A stretch of DNA of 20,094 nt from JBDLIL01 sp039714855 (GTDB lineage Bacteria > Patescibacteriota > Microgenomatia > UBA1400 > PJMF01). Under the pieces are notes generated by a model. The model ran no database searches, was not told where the DNA came from, and worked only from the letters and a program-made list of their open reading frames with translations. Shown here piece after piece: positions 1 through 6,909 of this stretch (position 1 is the first letter of the stretch; the number at the start of each line of letters is the position of its first letter). Location of the stretch: assembly GCA_039714855.1 (NCBI GenBank), contig JBDLIL010000012.1, positions 1 to 20,094 of the forward strand. The letters run 5' to 3'. The position numbers and the translations under genes were made by a program.

Positions 1-963
1 AATTTCTCAAGCAGCATTCTGCAATCCAAAATGGAAAATGGAAATAATAAGGAGTTAACCAGTAAAGCAGTAAAACAGATCACAGGCAAAGATATTGAAG
101 TCGTTTGCAATGTTTCCGGAAAAGAAAACGAAACAGCTATCCAAATGGATATCAAATTAAAAGGCTTACCAAGAGAAATTTTGGTAAAAGCTTTGGCTCA
201 ATCTAAAGTTGGCAGACAGCATATTTTGCAAGAGATGCTCAAATGCATTGATAAGCCAAGAACAGAGCTCTCTGCTCACGCACCCAAGATAGAGCAAATC
301 ACTATTCCTACAGATAAAATCGGTGAACTAATTGGGCCAGGTGGCAAAATGATCAAAGAGATCATTGCTAAATCTGGAGCTCAAGTAGACGTGGAAGAAG
401 ATAAAGACAAAGAAATTGGTCTTGTCTTTATTAGTTCTTCAGATCAAGCCGAGATAGATGCTGCTAGCACTATGGTTAATAATCTGACTAGGGTGGTCGA
501 AGTTGGTGATGAGTTTGATGGCAAAGTAGTGCGTATAGAAGCTTATGGGGCTTTTGTAGAATATTTACCAGGGCGCGATGGTTTGGTTCATGTATCAGCT
601 ATGTCAACTGACTATGTTTCAGATCCTAGTACCCTAGTTAAACTTGGTGATGAAGTCCATGTTAGAGTTGCCGAAATTAAAGAAGACGGCAAAATTGGTC
701 TTTCCATGTTAACTCCAGAACAAGAAACTGAGGCAAAGAATAATGCCTCTGCCAGAGGTGCTAGGCCTAGAACTCCTTTTAGAGGATCACGCAATAGTGG
801 CGGTGATCGGAATGGTAGGGGTGGTTATGGTGGTGGCAGGAATTCTGGTGGCTCAAGAGGTTCAAGTAGGGGTGGATACAGTGGCAACAGAGGTCAAAGC
901 AGAGGTGGCAGAAGAGATGATAACAGAAAGCCAGCCTTCAAAAGCCAGATGACGAGTGAGTAA
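1..963 (+). CDS. pnp: Polyribonucleotide nucleotidyltransferase (PNPase), 3' part only
   Basis: The reading frame is open from base 1, so the gene begins upstream of the window; ATG 31 is only an internal methionine. PNPase degrades RNA 3'-5' using phosphate. Numbering from that methionine, residues 35-75 match the end of the second RNase PH domain (TAIQMDIKLKG, then the GRQHILQEML helix). Residues 87-150 are a KH domain with its GPGG loop at 102-105. Residues 155-226 are an S1 domain. Residues 237-310 form a tail rich in RGG, GGY and SRGG repeats, not a usual PNPase ending. The stretch just before TAIQMDIK does not show the expected catalytic DMDFKVAG-type motif (see findings). The family call is firm; whether this copy is catalytically active is unclear. 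Confidence 0.93.
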   Translation, partial: NFSSSILQSKMENGNNKELTSKAVKQITGKDIEVVCNVSGKENETAIQMDIKLKGLPREILVKALAQSKVGRQHILQEMLKCIDKPRTELSAHAPKIEQITIPTDKIGELIGPGGKMIKEIIAKSGAQVDVEEDKDKEIGLVFISSSDQAEIDAASTMVNNLTRVVEVGDEFDGKVVRIEAYGAFVEYLPGRDGLVHVSAMSTDYVSDPSTLVKLGDEVHVRVAEIKEDGKIGLSMLTPEQETEAKNNASARGARPRTPFRGSRNSGGDRNGRGGYGGGRNSGGSRGSSRGGYSGNRGQSRGGRRDDNRKPAFKSQMTSE

Positions 964-966
964 ATT

Positions 967-1057
967 GTCATCTCGATACAGCACTTTTAGTGCTACTCGA
1001 TGGCCGAATGAGAAACGCACTCGTCGAGTAGTCCTGTTAGGGACGTATCGAGACGAC
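967..1057. repeat. REP-like palindromic element folding as a four-way junction
   Basis: It lies between pnp and the next gene. The outer stem is TCTCGATAC (971-979) with GTATCGAGA (1045-1053), extended by three more pairs (967-969 with 1055-1057) after one mismatch. Inside sit a 6-bp hairpin AGCACT-TTT-AGTGCT (980-994... right arm 989-994), a stem ACTCGA/TCGAGT (995-1000 with 1024-1029; A1030 can also pair with T994), and a hairpin GTCC-TGTTAG-GGAC (1031-1044). The helices abut with almost no unpaired bases. There is no T-run after it, so it is not a classical intrinsic terminator. Two inverted REP-type units are the likeliest origin; a structured RNA at the pnp 3' end is the alternative. Confidence 0.6.
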
Positions 1058-1065
1058 CTTGATTT

Positions 1066-1074
1066 TGCTATACT
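1066..1074 (+). promoter_or_regulatory. Extended -10 promoter for the 1081 gene
   Basis: TG-C-TATACT spans 1066-1074, with exactly six bases (AACTAA) before the GTG at 1081. A start site at the usual distance would fall on the start codon, giving a leaderless mRNA. No good -35 box is seen at 16-18 bases, which fits an extended -10 promoter. Confidence 0.5.
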
Positions 1075-1080
1075 AACTAA

Positions 1081-1935
1081 GTGAAACTTTCATCCTTGCA
1101 AACTGCCAACTCAAAATTTGTTTTAGGGCAATTTGATGCTGTTGCTGCTATGGCAGAAGCTTTGGGTTTGGATTTAAGTCACGAACAAGATAGAGAAGTA
1201 CTTGGTCGATTTAAATCACTTCTTGCTAAATATTTATCTAATAAGGTTTCTGGGATTATCATAGATCCTTTTTATGGTTTCAAAAATATTGACCAAAAAC
1301 ACAAAAATGTGGGCTTGATTTTGAATTTAGAGGATTTAGATTATTTAAATAAAAATGAAATGCCGAAGTTATTAGAAAATTGGGGGGTAGAAAATATTAG
1401 AAATAATTATGGAGTAGCAAAATTCGAACTTTATTATCATCCAACAGAAGAAAAAGCTTTAGAAAAAAAACAAATAGTAGCCGAACTTTATGACTTTTGC
1501 CAATATGAGAAAATTGATTTTTTATTGCAACTGAGAATCTTCAACCCAAATGGTGGAATTTTACCAGAGGCTGAGCACCCAGAGTTGCAATTGGAAGCTT
1601 TGCAAGAATTTAGAAAAAACTGTGATTTATTAGCTCTAGAATATCCTGGCAATGCCCTAGCTTGCGCCACTGTGACTGCGCAGTCAGATGTTCCATGGAT
1701 ACTTTTGTCACATAGAGAGCCCAAGCTTGAGCCATATTTGAAGCTAAAAGAGCGCTTGCGAGAAGTATTAGAAAGTGGTGGAATGGGTATAAGTGCAGGC
1801 TCTGCTTTGTGGGAAGGTTTGGATTTAACCCGCACAGAATCTCTTGATGTTAATTGGGAGCAGGTGGAAGAATTTATTAAGACAGAAACTCTGGATAAAA
1901 TAGCAGAACTCAATAGAATCGTTGCAGAAAGTTAA
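1081..1935 (+). CDS. LacD/DUF2090-like (beta/alpha)8-barrel protein, likely without aldolase activity
   Basis: This 284-residue protein resembles the class I tagatose-bisphosphate aldolase / DUF2090 fold. Recognisable landmarks are IIIDPFYG (59-66), AKFELYYH (113-120), IDFLLQLRIF (145-154), LLALEYPG (183-190), PWILLSHRE (205-213) and GISAGSALWEG (236-246). In LacD the strand equivalent to 183-190 carries the Schiff-base lysine in an LKVE-type motif; here that position is alanine. The acidic residue expected near 150 is glutamine. The fold call is reasonable, but the substrate and activity are unknown. The GTG start is chosen because the frame opens there, directly after a -10 box. It sits between pnp and a YggT-like gene. 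Confidence 0.6.
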   Translation: MKLSSLQTANSKFVLGQFDAVAAMAEALGLDLSHEQDREVLGRFKSLLAKYLSNKVSGIIIDPFYGFKNIDQKHKNVGLILNLEDLDYLNKNEMPKLLENWGVENIRNNYGVAKFELYYHPTEEKALEKKQIVAELYDFCQYEKIDFLLQLRIFNPNGGILPEAEHPELQLEALQEFRKNCDLLALEYPGNALACATVTAQSDVPWILLSHREPKLEPYLKLKERLREVLESGGMGISAGSALWEGLDLTRTESLDVNWEQVEEFIKTETLDKIAELNRIVAES

Positions 1936-1950
1936 TACTTATTTTATAGT
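1922..1950 (+). promoter_or_regulatory. Promoter for the YggT-like gene
   Basis: TTGCAG (1922-1927) and TATAGT (1945-1950) are 17 bases apart. Six bases then separate the -10 box from the ATG at 1957. The predicted transcript would begin at the start codon. The -35 box lies inside the end of the upstream coding region. Confidence 0.5.
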
Positions 1951-1956
1951 GTAGTT

Positions 1957-2250
1957 ATGTTTAAACTTTTAAAAGATCTAACCGCCTTTGCCATCGGAGT
2001 CATAGAGGTTCTCTTGGTGTTCCGTTTTGTTTTAAAAATGCTAGCGGCCAATCCCAACTCAGATTTTGTAGCTTGGATCTATGGCAACACTCAAGCTCTT
2101 ATTCAGCCCTTTTTATTTGCTTTTCCTACTCCCTCAGTAAGAGGTGGCTTTGTATTGGAATTTACTACATTGTTTGCAATTTTCGCCTACGCATTTTTAG
2201 GTTATATCTTGCAAGAGATATTGGGAATTATTGCAGGGAAAAGTAAATAA
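1957..2250 (+). CDS. YggT-family integral membrane protein
   Basis: The product is a 97-residue protein with two hydrophobic spans, about residues 8-31 and 68-92. Between them is the YggT-type pattern WIYGNTQALIQPF followed by a proline/glycine loop (FPTPSVRGG). That length and layout fit a single YggT repeat. YggT proteins are small inner-membrane proteins linked in other bacteria to cell shape, osmotic stress or membrane protein assembly; the biochemical role is unsettled. No signal peptide cleavage site is obvious. The ATG at 1957 follows a good promoter with no room for a Shine-Dalgarno site. The next gene starts 33 bases downstream, across an AT-rich repeat patch. Confidence 0.75.
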   Translation: MFKLLKDLTAFAIGVIEVLLVFRFVLKMLAANPNSDFVAWIYGNTQALIQPFLFAFPTPSVRGGFVLEFTTLFAIFAYAFLGYILQEILGIIAGKSK

Positions 2251-2280
2251 AATTTCTAATTGTTCTAATTAATCTAATTA
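2251..2280. repeat. AT-rich CTAATT word repeat
   Basis: The gap consists of repeated CTAATT/TCTAAT words (TTCTAATTGTTCTAATTAATC pattern). The same words, including TAATTAATCTAA, recur at 12672-12696 before the rpe-like gene. TAATCT at 2270-2275 could act as a weak -10 box seven bases before ATG 2283. Confidence 0.5.
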
Positions 2281-2282
2281 CC

Positions 2283-2867
2283 ATGCTTCAAGTAATACTG
2301 GATGTGGAAACCAAGAAGACTTTCGATGCAGTGGGGGGATTTTTTCCCGATCGCTTAGGTGTTTCTTTTGTAGGCGTCTGCGTAAGAGAGGGTGTTTCTG
2401 GTGAAGGTAAAATGCAGAGCTACTTTGAAAAAGATTTGCCCAAACTTTTTGAATTATTAGAACGCGCCGATGTGGTAATTGGTTTCAATGTAGATGGTTT
2501 CGATATGCAGACTTTTAGTTCATATTATCAAGGCGATATCACTGCTATTCCTACGCTAGATCTAATGTTGAGAATCAAAGACAGTGTAGGGCATAGAATT
2601 TCTCTAGATGCGGCAGCTCAGGAAACTCTTGGCATTGGTAAAACAGGTGATGGTCTAGATGCTATAAAATACTATGAGAGGCAGCAATGGGATGAATTAG
2701 AAAAATATTGTTTGCAAGATGTTAAAGTCACTAGAGATCTCTATGATTATGGTCTTAGTAAAGGTAAAGTTAAATTTAAAAATAAATGGAATAGGCTCAT
2801 AGAAGCAAGCGTGGACTTTAGTTTTAAACCCAAAAAAAATGCCGGAGTACAGATGAGTTTGCTTTAA
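2283..2867 (+). CDS. RNase H-like DEDD 3'-5' exonuclease-domain protein
   Basis: This 194-residue protein carries the four acidic motifs of DEDD exonucleases: ILDVET with D7 and E9, VIGFNVDGFDMQ with D71 and D74, and KYCLQDVKVTRDLYDYG (141-157) with Y142 and D146. It is close in style to the PF13482 (RNase_H_2) exonuclease-like family, which occurs alone or fused to helicases. A role in nucleic acid trimming is likely, but whether DNA or RNA is the substrate cannot be read from the sequence. The last ~30 residues are basic. The next gene follows after four bases, so the two may be cotranscribed. Confidence 0.7.
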   Translation: MLQVILDVETKKTFDAVGGFFPDRLGVSFVGVCVREGVSGEGKMQSYFEKDLPKLFELLERADVVIGFNVDGFDMQTFSSYYQGDITAIPTLDLMLRIKDSVGHRISLDAAAQETLGIGKTGDGLDAIKYYERQQWDELEKYCLQDVKVTRDLYDYGLSKGKVKFKNKWNRLIEASVDFSFKPKKNAGVQMSLL

Positions 2868-2871
2868 GAAT

Positions 2872-3399
2872 ATGTCAGACTTGCTAAAATTCAATGCTAA
2901 AATTTGTTATACAGCAGCTGGGATATTAATTCATGAGAATAAAGTTTTATTAATTAAACATAAAAAATTAGGTTTTTGGTTGCCCCCTGGTGGTCACATA
3001 GATAAAAATGAGTTGCCACATCATACAGCTGAGAGGGAGTTTTGGGAGGAAACTAGCATCAGAACAAAAACAAAGAAAACAGGGTTTATAGTAGACGACG
3101 AGCGTACGCAGTTTTTTCCTACTCCGATTAACGTAAATTTACATTGGATTAGTAAGGAAAACTATCTTTTTCGTACAAAAAACAAAAAACTTTCTGAGAA
3201 GACAAAGAAAAATTGGAGTAAAGGCTGTGAGCAGCATTATAATATGTTGTTTTTACTCGAACCAACAGATGGGGTTGAGTACAAACAAAATGTGGAAGAA
3301 ACCGATGGAATTGCTTTTTTTAGTCAATCAGAGTTAGATGATATAGAAATCCCAGAACATATTAAAAAAGAAATAAATTTCGCTTTTAAAAATATTTAA
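2872..3399 (+). CDS. Nudix hydrolase
   Basis: The 175-residue protein has a Nudix box at 41-63: G41, five residues, E47, seven residues, then REFWEET-S-I. The only deviation from GX5EX7REUXEEXGU is serine for the late glycine at 62. Nudix enzymes cleave nucleoside diphosphates linked to another moiety and need Mg or Mn bound by the REXXEE glutamates, here E56, E59 and E60. WLPPGGHID just before the box is typical. A lysine-rich stretch (178-195 region of the coding frame's middle, about residues 100-125) is not conserved. The substrate cannot be predicted. It starts four bases after the exonuclease-like gene. Confidence 0.88.
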   Translation: MSDLLKFNAKICYTAAGILIHENKVLLIKHKKLGFWLPPGGHIDKNELPHHTAEREFWEETSIRTKTKKTGFIVDDERTQFFPTPINVNLHWISKENYLFRTKNKKLSEKTKKNWSKGCEQHYNMLFLLEPTDGVEYKQNVEETDGIAFFSQSELDDIEIPEHIKKEINFAFKNI

Positions 3400-3404
3400 T
3401 TTTG

Positions 3405-3435
3405 TTGTTTTTCTTGAGCTCACTCCTGGTATAAT
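3405..3435 (+). promoter_or_regulatory. Promoter of the sufCBD genes
   Basis: An extended -10 box TG-G-TATAAT (3427-3435) is a perfect consensus. TTGTTT at 3405-3410 is a possible -35 with a long 19-base spacer. The ATG at 3445 lies nine bases after the -10 box, so the leader would be only about two to three bases. Confidence 0.65.
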
Positions 3436-3444
3436 TTGATCCTC

Positions 3445-4188
3445 ATGTCACTCAAGATAAAAAACTTGCAAGCAAGCATAGAAAATAAGCAAATTGTCAA
3501 AGCTGTTGACTTGGAAGTATTTCCTGGAGAGATTCATGCTCTGATGGGGCCCAATGGTAGTGGCAAAAGTACGTTGGCGAGTGTCTTGGCAGGACATCCT
3601 GGATATAAAACTAATATCCAATATCCAATATCCAATATCCAAACAGAAATTAATTTGGATAACAAGAGCTTATTAGATCTATCCCCGGATGAAAGAGCTC
3701 AACTAGGATTGTTTTTGGCCTTTCAATATCCTGTAGAAGTACCAGGTGTGAGAGTAGAAAGTTTTCTTAAAGAAGCAAGTAAATCTGAATTAAATGCACT
3801 GGAATTTAGAAAATATTTAGAAAAATTGGCAGAAGAATTAAAAATAGACAAGTTAATGCTAAGACGTGGTTTAAATGAAGGTTTTAGTGGTGGTGAAAAA
3901 AAGCGACTTGAAATGTTGCAAATGGCAGTTTTAAAACCAAAATATGCAATTCTAGATGAGACTGATTCTGGCCTAGATATTGATGCCATTAGAATAGTAG
4001 CGGCGAGTATTAAAAAGGTTGTGAAAGAAAATAAAACTGGAGTTTTGCTAATTACTCACTATAAAAGAATTTTAGATTACGTCAAACCGGACAAAGTAAG
4101 TGTAATGATAGATGGTAGGATTGCAAAAACTGGTGGTTTTGAATTAGTTGATGAATTGGAGAATCAAGGTTACAAATCGATCAAATAA
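3445..4188 (+). CDS. sufC: Fe-S cluster assembly ATPase SufC
   Basis: SufC is the cytoplasmic ABC-type ATPase of the SufBCD scaffold. From ATG 3445 (247 residues) it has Walker A GPNGSGKST (35-43), the SufC-typical LAFQYPVEVPGV (91-102), the signature FSGGEKKR (147-154), Walker B YAILDETDSGLD (167-178) and switch histidine H205 in LITHYKR. There is no membrane segment. An in-frame TTG at 3436 is possible, but ATG fits the family start and the promoter. Residues ~57-67 (QYPISNIQT region) are an extra loop made by a heptamer DNA repeat, placed between the Walker A helix and the Q-loop and absent from typical SufC. sufB starts 16 bases downstream. Confidence 0.95.
   Translation: MSLKIKNLQASIENKQIVKAVDLEVFPGEIHALMGPNGSGKSTLASVLAGHPGYKTNIQYPISNIQTEINLDNKSLLDLSPDERAQLGLFLAFQYPVEVPGVRVESFLKEASKSELNALEFRKYLEKLAEELKIDKLMLRRGLNEGFSGGEKKRLEMLQMAVLKPKYAILDETDSGLDIDAIRIVAASIKKVVKENKTGVLLITHYKRILDYVKPDKVSVMIDGRIAKTGGFELVDELENQGYKSIK
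3613..3645 (+). repeat. In-frame AATATCC heptamer repeat inside sufC
   Basis: Four tandem copies of AATATCC occupy 3613-3640, followed by AAACA. The 27 bases 3619-3645 are identical to 9224-9250 in the YjjX-like gene, in the same reading phase, both giving QYPISNIQT. Confidence 0.9.
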
Positions 4189-4204
4189 AAAGCATGCGTT
4201 CATT

Positions 4205-5629
4205 ATGCGTTTTGCAGACAAAAAAACTTCCAAAAAAGATCCGTTTGCTAAACAAAATTATAGGCATGGTTTTTCTTTTTCTACAGATAATTATTCCCAT
4301 ATTATTAAGCCAGGTTTGAGTAAAAAAGTTGTAGAAGAAATTTCTCACATCAAGCAGGAATCGCAATGGATGCTTTCTTTGCGGCTAAAGGCGTTAAAGC
4401 AGTTTGAAGCTAAATCAATGCCTAACTGGGGTGCAGATCTATCTGAAATTAACTTTGACAAAATTCACTATTATTTAAGGCCTAGTGACAAGCAAGAAAA
4501 GAGTTGGAAAAATGTACCCGCAGAGGTAAAAGAAACTTTCGAAAAACTTGGTATTCCCAAAGCTGAGCGCGAAGTGTTAGCTGGAGTAAAAGCTCAATAT
4601 GATAGTGAGGTAGTTTATGGATCTCTAAAAAAAACCTGGGAAAGAGATGGGGTAATTTTTCTTTCTATGGATGAAGGTTTGAAAAAATATCCTGACTTAG
4701 TCAGAGAATATTTCGACAAAATAATTAAAAGTGGTGATAATAAATTTTCGGCACTTAATACTGCTGTTTGGTCGGGTGGAAGTTTTATTTATATTCCCAA
4801 GGGTGTGCAAGTAAAATTGCCACTTCAAACTTATTTTAGAATTAATGCTTCCAATGCTGGGCAATTTGAAAGGACACTAATAATAGTGGATGAGGGTGCG
4901 AGTGTACATTATGTGGAAGGGTGCACGGCTCCAAATTTTAGCGAAAATTCTTTGCATGCTGCGGTAGTAGAAATAGTGGTCAAAAAAGGTGCGCGTTGTC
5001 AATACACCACTATTCAAAATTGGTACAAAAACATTTTTAATTTGGTCACCAAAAGAGCTTATGTAGAAGCAGAGGGTGAAATGATTTGGACAGATTTTAA
5101 TATGGGTAGTAAAGTTACCATGAAATATCCAGGCTTTGTATTGGCAGGCAAAGCTGCGCGTGGTGAGACACTCAGTATGGCGCTGGCTGGTGAAGGCCAG
5201 CATCAAGACACTGGTAGCAAGGCCATTCATTTGGCTCCTCACACTAGCTCGAGCATAATAAGTAAGTCTATTAGCAAGGATGCAGGGCGAACTAGCTATA
5301 GAGGTTTGGTCAATATTGGTCCCAAGGCAAATAATTCTAAAAATACTGTAGTTTGTGATGCGCTACTTTTAGATTCAAAATCTAGGTCTGATACTTACCC
5401 TATAAACAAAGTCTTTAATTCAAAAGTAGAAGTGCAGCATGAAGCGACTGTGAGCAAAATAGGTGACGATCAGCTTTTTTATCTGATGAGTCGCGGTATC
5501 AGCGAAGAATCGGCACGTAAAATGATAGTCAATGGTTTTATTGCCGATTTGGTGAAGCAATTGCCTTTAGAATACGCAGTAGAAATGAATAGGCTGATAG
5601 ATTATGAAATGGAAGGGTCAATCGGCTAA
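4205..5629 (+). CDS. sufB: Fe-S cluster assembly scaffold protein SufB
   Basis: SufB is the scaffold subunit on which the nascent cluster forms. From ATG 4205 the product is 474 residues, normal for the family. Residues known from E. coli SufB to matter for sulfur transfer are all present: FRIN (R212, N214), EGC (C240), QNW (Q271, W273), TKRA (K283), a cysteine at VVCDALLL (C384) and HEATVSKIG (H412, E413). Upstream in-frame starts at 4148 (TTG) and 4151 (ATG) would overlap sufC by about 40 bases and add 18-19 unrelated basic residues, so 4205 is preferred. No Shine-Dalgarno site is seen. Translation with sufC may be coupled. Confidence 0.95.
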   Translation: MRFADKKTSKKDPFAKQNYRHGFSFSTDNYSHIIKPGLSKKVVEEISHIKQESQWMLSLRLKALKQFEAKSMPNWGADLSEINFDKIHYYLRPSDKQEKSWKNVPAEVKETFEKLGIPKAEREVLAGVKAQYDSEVVYGSLKKTWERDGVIFLSMDEGLKKYPDLVREYFDKIIKSGDNKFSALNTAVWSGGSFIYIPKGVQVKLPLQTYFRINASNAGQFERTLIIVDEGASVHYVEGCTAPNFSENSLHAAVVEIVVKKGARCQYTTIQNWYKNIFNLVTKRAYVEAEGEMIWTDFNMGSKVTMKYPGFVLAGKAARGETLSMALAGEGQHQDTGSKAIHLAPHTSSSIISKSISKDAGRTSYRGLVNIGPKANNSKNTVVCDALLLDSKSRSDTYPINKVFNSKVEVQHEATVSKIGDDQLFYLMSRGISEESARKMIVNGFIADLVKQLPLEYAVEMNRLIDYEMEGSIG

Positions 5630-5636
5630 AGCCGAT
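5621..5636 (+). other. Hairpin with the sufB stop codon in its loop
   Basis: ATCGGC (5621-5626) pairs with GCCGAT (5631-5636), leaving TAAA as the loop. The sufB stop TAA is 5627-5629. No T-run follows, so it is unlikely to terminate transcription. Confidence 0.45.
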
Positions 5637-5652
5637 AAATAACAAATTCCAA

Positions 5653-6147
5653 ATGACAAATAACGAACAAATTCAAATTACTAAGGATAAAGAAAAAAGA
5701 ATAAAAATTAAAAAATCTGGTGATTATTTAATAGAACTAAATAGCAAAGGCGCTGAGGCAATTATTAGCGGCAGCTTTTTAGTAAATAAAAGTAATGATT
5801 TAAATATTAATTTAATTATCCATCATAAAGCTCCTAATACTAGAGCTGAAACTAGCTTGAAAGCTGTGGGAAAAGATAGGGCTCGAATTAAATTAGTTGC
5901 CAAAATAGTAGTAGATAAGAATTGCAATGGCGTAAATTCATTCCTCACAGAGCGGGTTTTACTGCTTAGTGATAAAGCTAGAGCAGAAGCCATTCCTGAT
6001 CTTGAGATAGAATCTGATGATGTCAAATGCTCACATGCAGCTAGTGTTAGCAGTATTAGCGAAAAGCAAATTTTTTATTTAATGAGTCGTGGTATCTCCA
6101 AGCAAAAAGCGGAGGAAATGATCGTGGAGGGGTTTTTAGAAAATTAA
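5653..6147 (+). CDS. sufD: Short SufD-like protein (SufB/SufD core C-terminal half)
   Basis: The 164-residue product matches only the C-terminal half of SufD/SufB: the end of the beta-helix and the closing motif KCSHAASVSSISEKQIFYLMSRGI (start at 125). H128 matches the conserved histidine used for cluster formation at the SufB-SufD interface, and a cysteine lies at 126. Typical SufD is about 400 residues, so the N-terminal half is missing; there is no stop-riddled remnant upstream, since sufB ends 23 bases before. It could form a minimal heterodimer with SufB. The first ~15 residues (MTNNEQIQITKDKEK) come from an AT-rich repeat word, TCCAAATGACAAAT, shared with sufU. The gene call is firm; the name sufD is by position and motif. 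Confidence 0.8.
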   Translation: MTNNEQIQITKDKEKRIKIKKSGDYLIELNSKGAEAIISGSFLVNKSNDLNINLIIHHKAPNTRAETSLKAVGKDRARIKLVAKIVVDKNCNGVNSFLTERVLLLSDKARAEAIPDLEIESDDVKCSHAASVSSISEKQIFYLMSRGISKQKAEEMIVEGFLEN

Positions 6148-6170
6148 AAGTTAAATATACTTATTACGTA

Positions 6171-6199
6171 TTGCCATTTAAATGAAAAGAATCCATAAT
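6171..6199 (+). promoter_or_regulatory. Promoter of the antitoxin/PIN pair
   Basis: TTGCCA (6171-6176) and CATAAT (6194-6199) are 17 bases apart. ATG 6210 is ten bases after the -10 box. This gives the toxin-antitoxin pair its own promoter within the suf region. Confidence 0.5.
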
Positions 6200-6209
6200 A
6201 ATTTTCACT

Positions 6210-6401
6210 ATGAAGATAGTAAAAAACCCGAAACCTCGATTTGAAAAACATTCTAAAGTTAAGAAAATTAGATTATCAGAAAATATTAAAGTAAGAGATA
6301 GAATTGACAAAAAAGTTGTTGATGAAATGGTCAAACTCATTAGGTTGGGAAATCAATTCAGACAACAAGGCTTAAATGAGCAAACAGTGTTTTGTCAGTA
6401 A
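6210..6401 (+). CDS. Putative antitoxin of a PIN-type toxin-antitoxin pair
   Basis: This 63-residue, lysine/arginine-rich protein (about the first 35 residues highly basic) has a predicted helical segment VVDEMVKLIRLGNQF. It overlaps the PIN-domain gene by 26 bases (6376-6401), the arrangement typical of antitoxin-toxin operons. I do not recognise a named antitoxin family. The role is inferred from size, order and overlap. Confidence 0.5.
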   Translation: MKIVKNPKPRFEKHSKVKKIRLSENIKVRDRIDKKVVDEMVKLIRLGNQFRQQGLNEQTVFCQ

Positions 6402-6909
6402 GGATTTTGATAAGCAAATTAAATCTAAATATATTTTTTTAGATAATGATTTTATAAGTGAGCTTTTCCAAAATGAGGGTGTGTTTGTGGAGACTTTAAA
6501 AATTTTTCGTTTAAATAATAGTACTTTAGTTATTTCTCCATTTACGTTTTTCGAATTTTTAAGAGACATATTTTTTCCCAAAGAAAGAAAAGTAAGAGAA
6601 GATTTTATCGGCAACGATAAAGTTTTTTCCCCTGTGATTAACACCCATCAAGTTTTCGTGAAAGTTAAAGAAAATGCACTTCTTTTGTCAAAAATATATT
6701 CTCATAAACGGAGTCAAAAAGTGGGAAAAAGTCCCAGTTTGGTTGATTTATTTCTAGCTGCAAGGGTTATGTTTTATAAAAACAATCATTTGTTAATTAC
6801 TGGTAATAAAAAAGACTTCCCTTCTTTTATTTTTGATGTGATAGGAGTGATAAATATTCAAAGAAATGAGAATGGTAGTTGTAGAGCGTATTGCGTACTT
6901 ACAATTTAA
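6376..6909 (+). CDS. PIN-domain ribonuclease (VapC-like toxin), probable 3' frameshift
   Basis: The 177-residue protein has the PIN acidic layout: YIFLDNDFISELF (D23, D25), FFEFLRD (E60), SPSLVDLFLAARVMFY (D124) and LITGNKKDFPSFIF (N144, D147). PIN toxins are Mg-dependent RNases that cleave tRNA, rRNA or mRNA in the cytoplasm. It overlaps the putative antitoxin by 26 bases. Its last residues (CRAYCVLTI) look unlike a natural end. In the +1 frame, 6866-7000 reads a coherent tail (AYLQFNERKFDLCYEDFKKM...) that fits the end of CPR PIN proteins, so a frameshift near 6870-6890 may have truncated it. The PIN core is intact, so activity may remain. Confidence 0.75.
   Translation: MSKQCFVSKDFDKQIKSKYIFLDNDFISELFQNEGVFVETLKIFRLNNSTLVISPFTFFEFLRDIFFPKERKVREDFIGNDKVFSPVINTHQVFVKVKENALLLSKIYSHKRSQKVGKSPSLVDLFLAARVMFYKNNHLLITGNKKDFPSFIFDVIGVINIQRNENGSCRAYCVLTI

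Noticed and set aside
743..952. Open frame of 69 codons inside pnp
   Set aside because: It is an alternate frame of the glycine/arginine repeats, with no start signals.
967..1057. The cloverleaf-like fold as a tRNA
   Set aside because: There is no GGTTCGA-type T loop, D-loop GG or 7-bp acceptor pattern, and the helix sizes do not fit.
3448..3642. Antisense frame in sufC reading MDIGYWILDI
   Set aside because: It is the reverse strand of the AATATCC repeat within a well-supported sufC gene. A similar antisense frame crosses the copy in the YjjX-like gene.
3613..3645. Tandem repeats as a CRISPR array
   Set aside because: The unit is seven bases without spacers, it is translated in frame, and there are no cas genes.
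4148..4204. Longer SufB starting at TTG 4148 or ATG 4151
   Set aside because: It overlaps sufC by about 40 bases, and the added residues do not resemble SufB.
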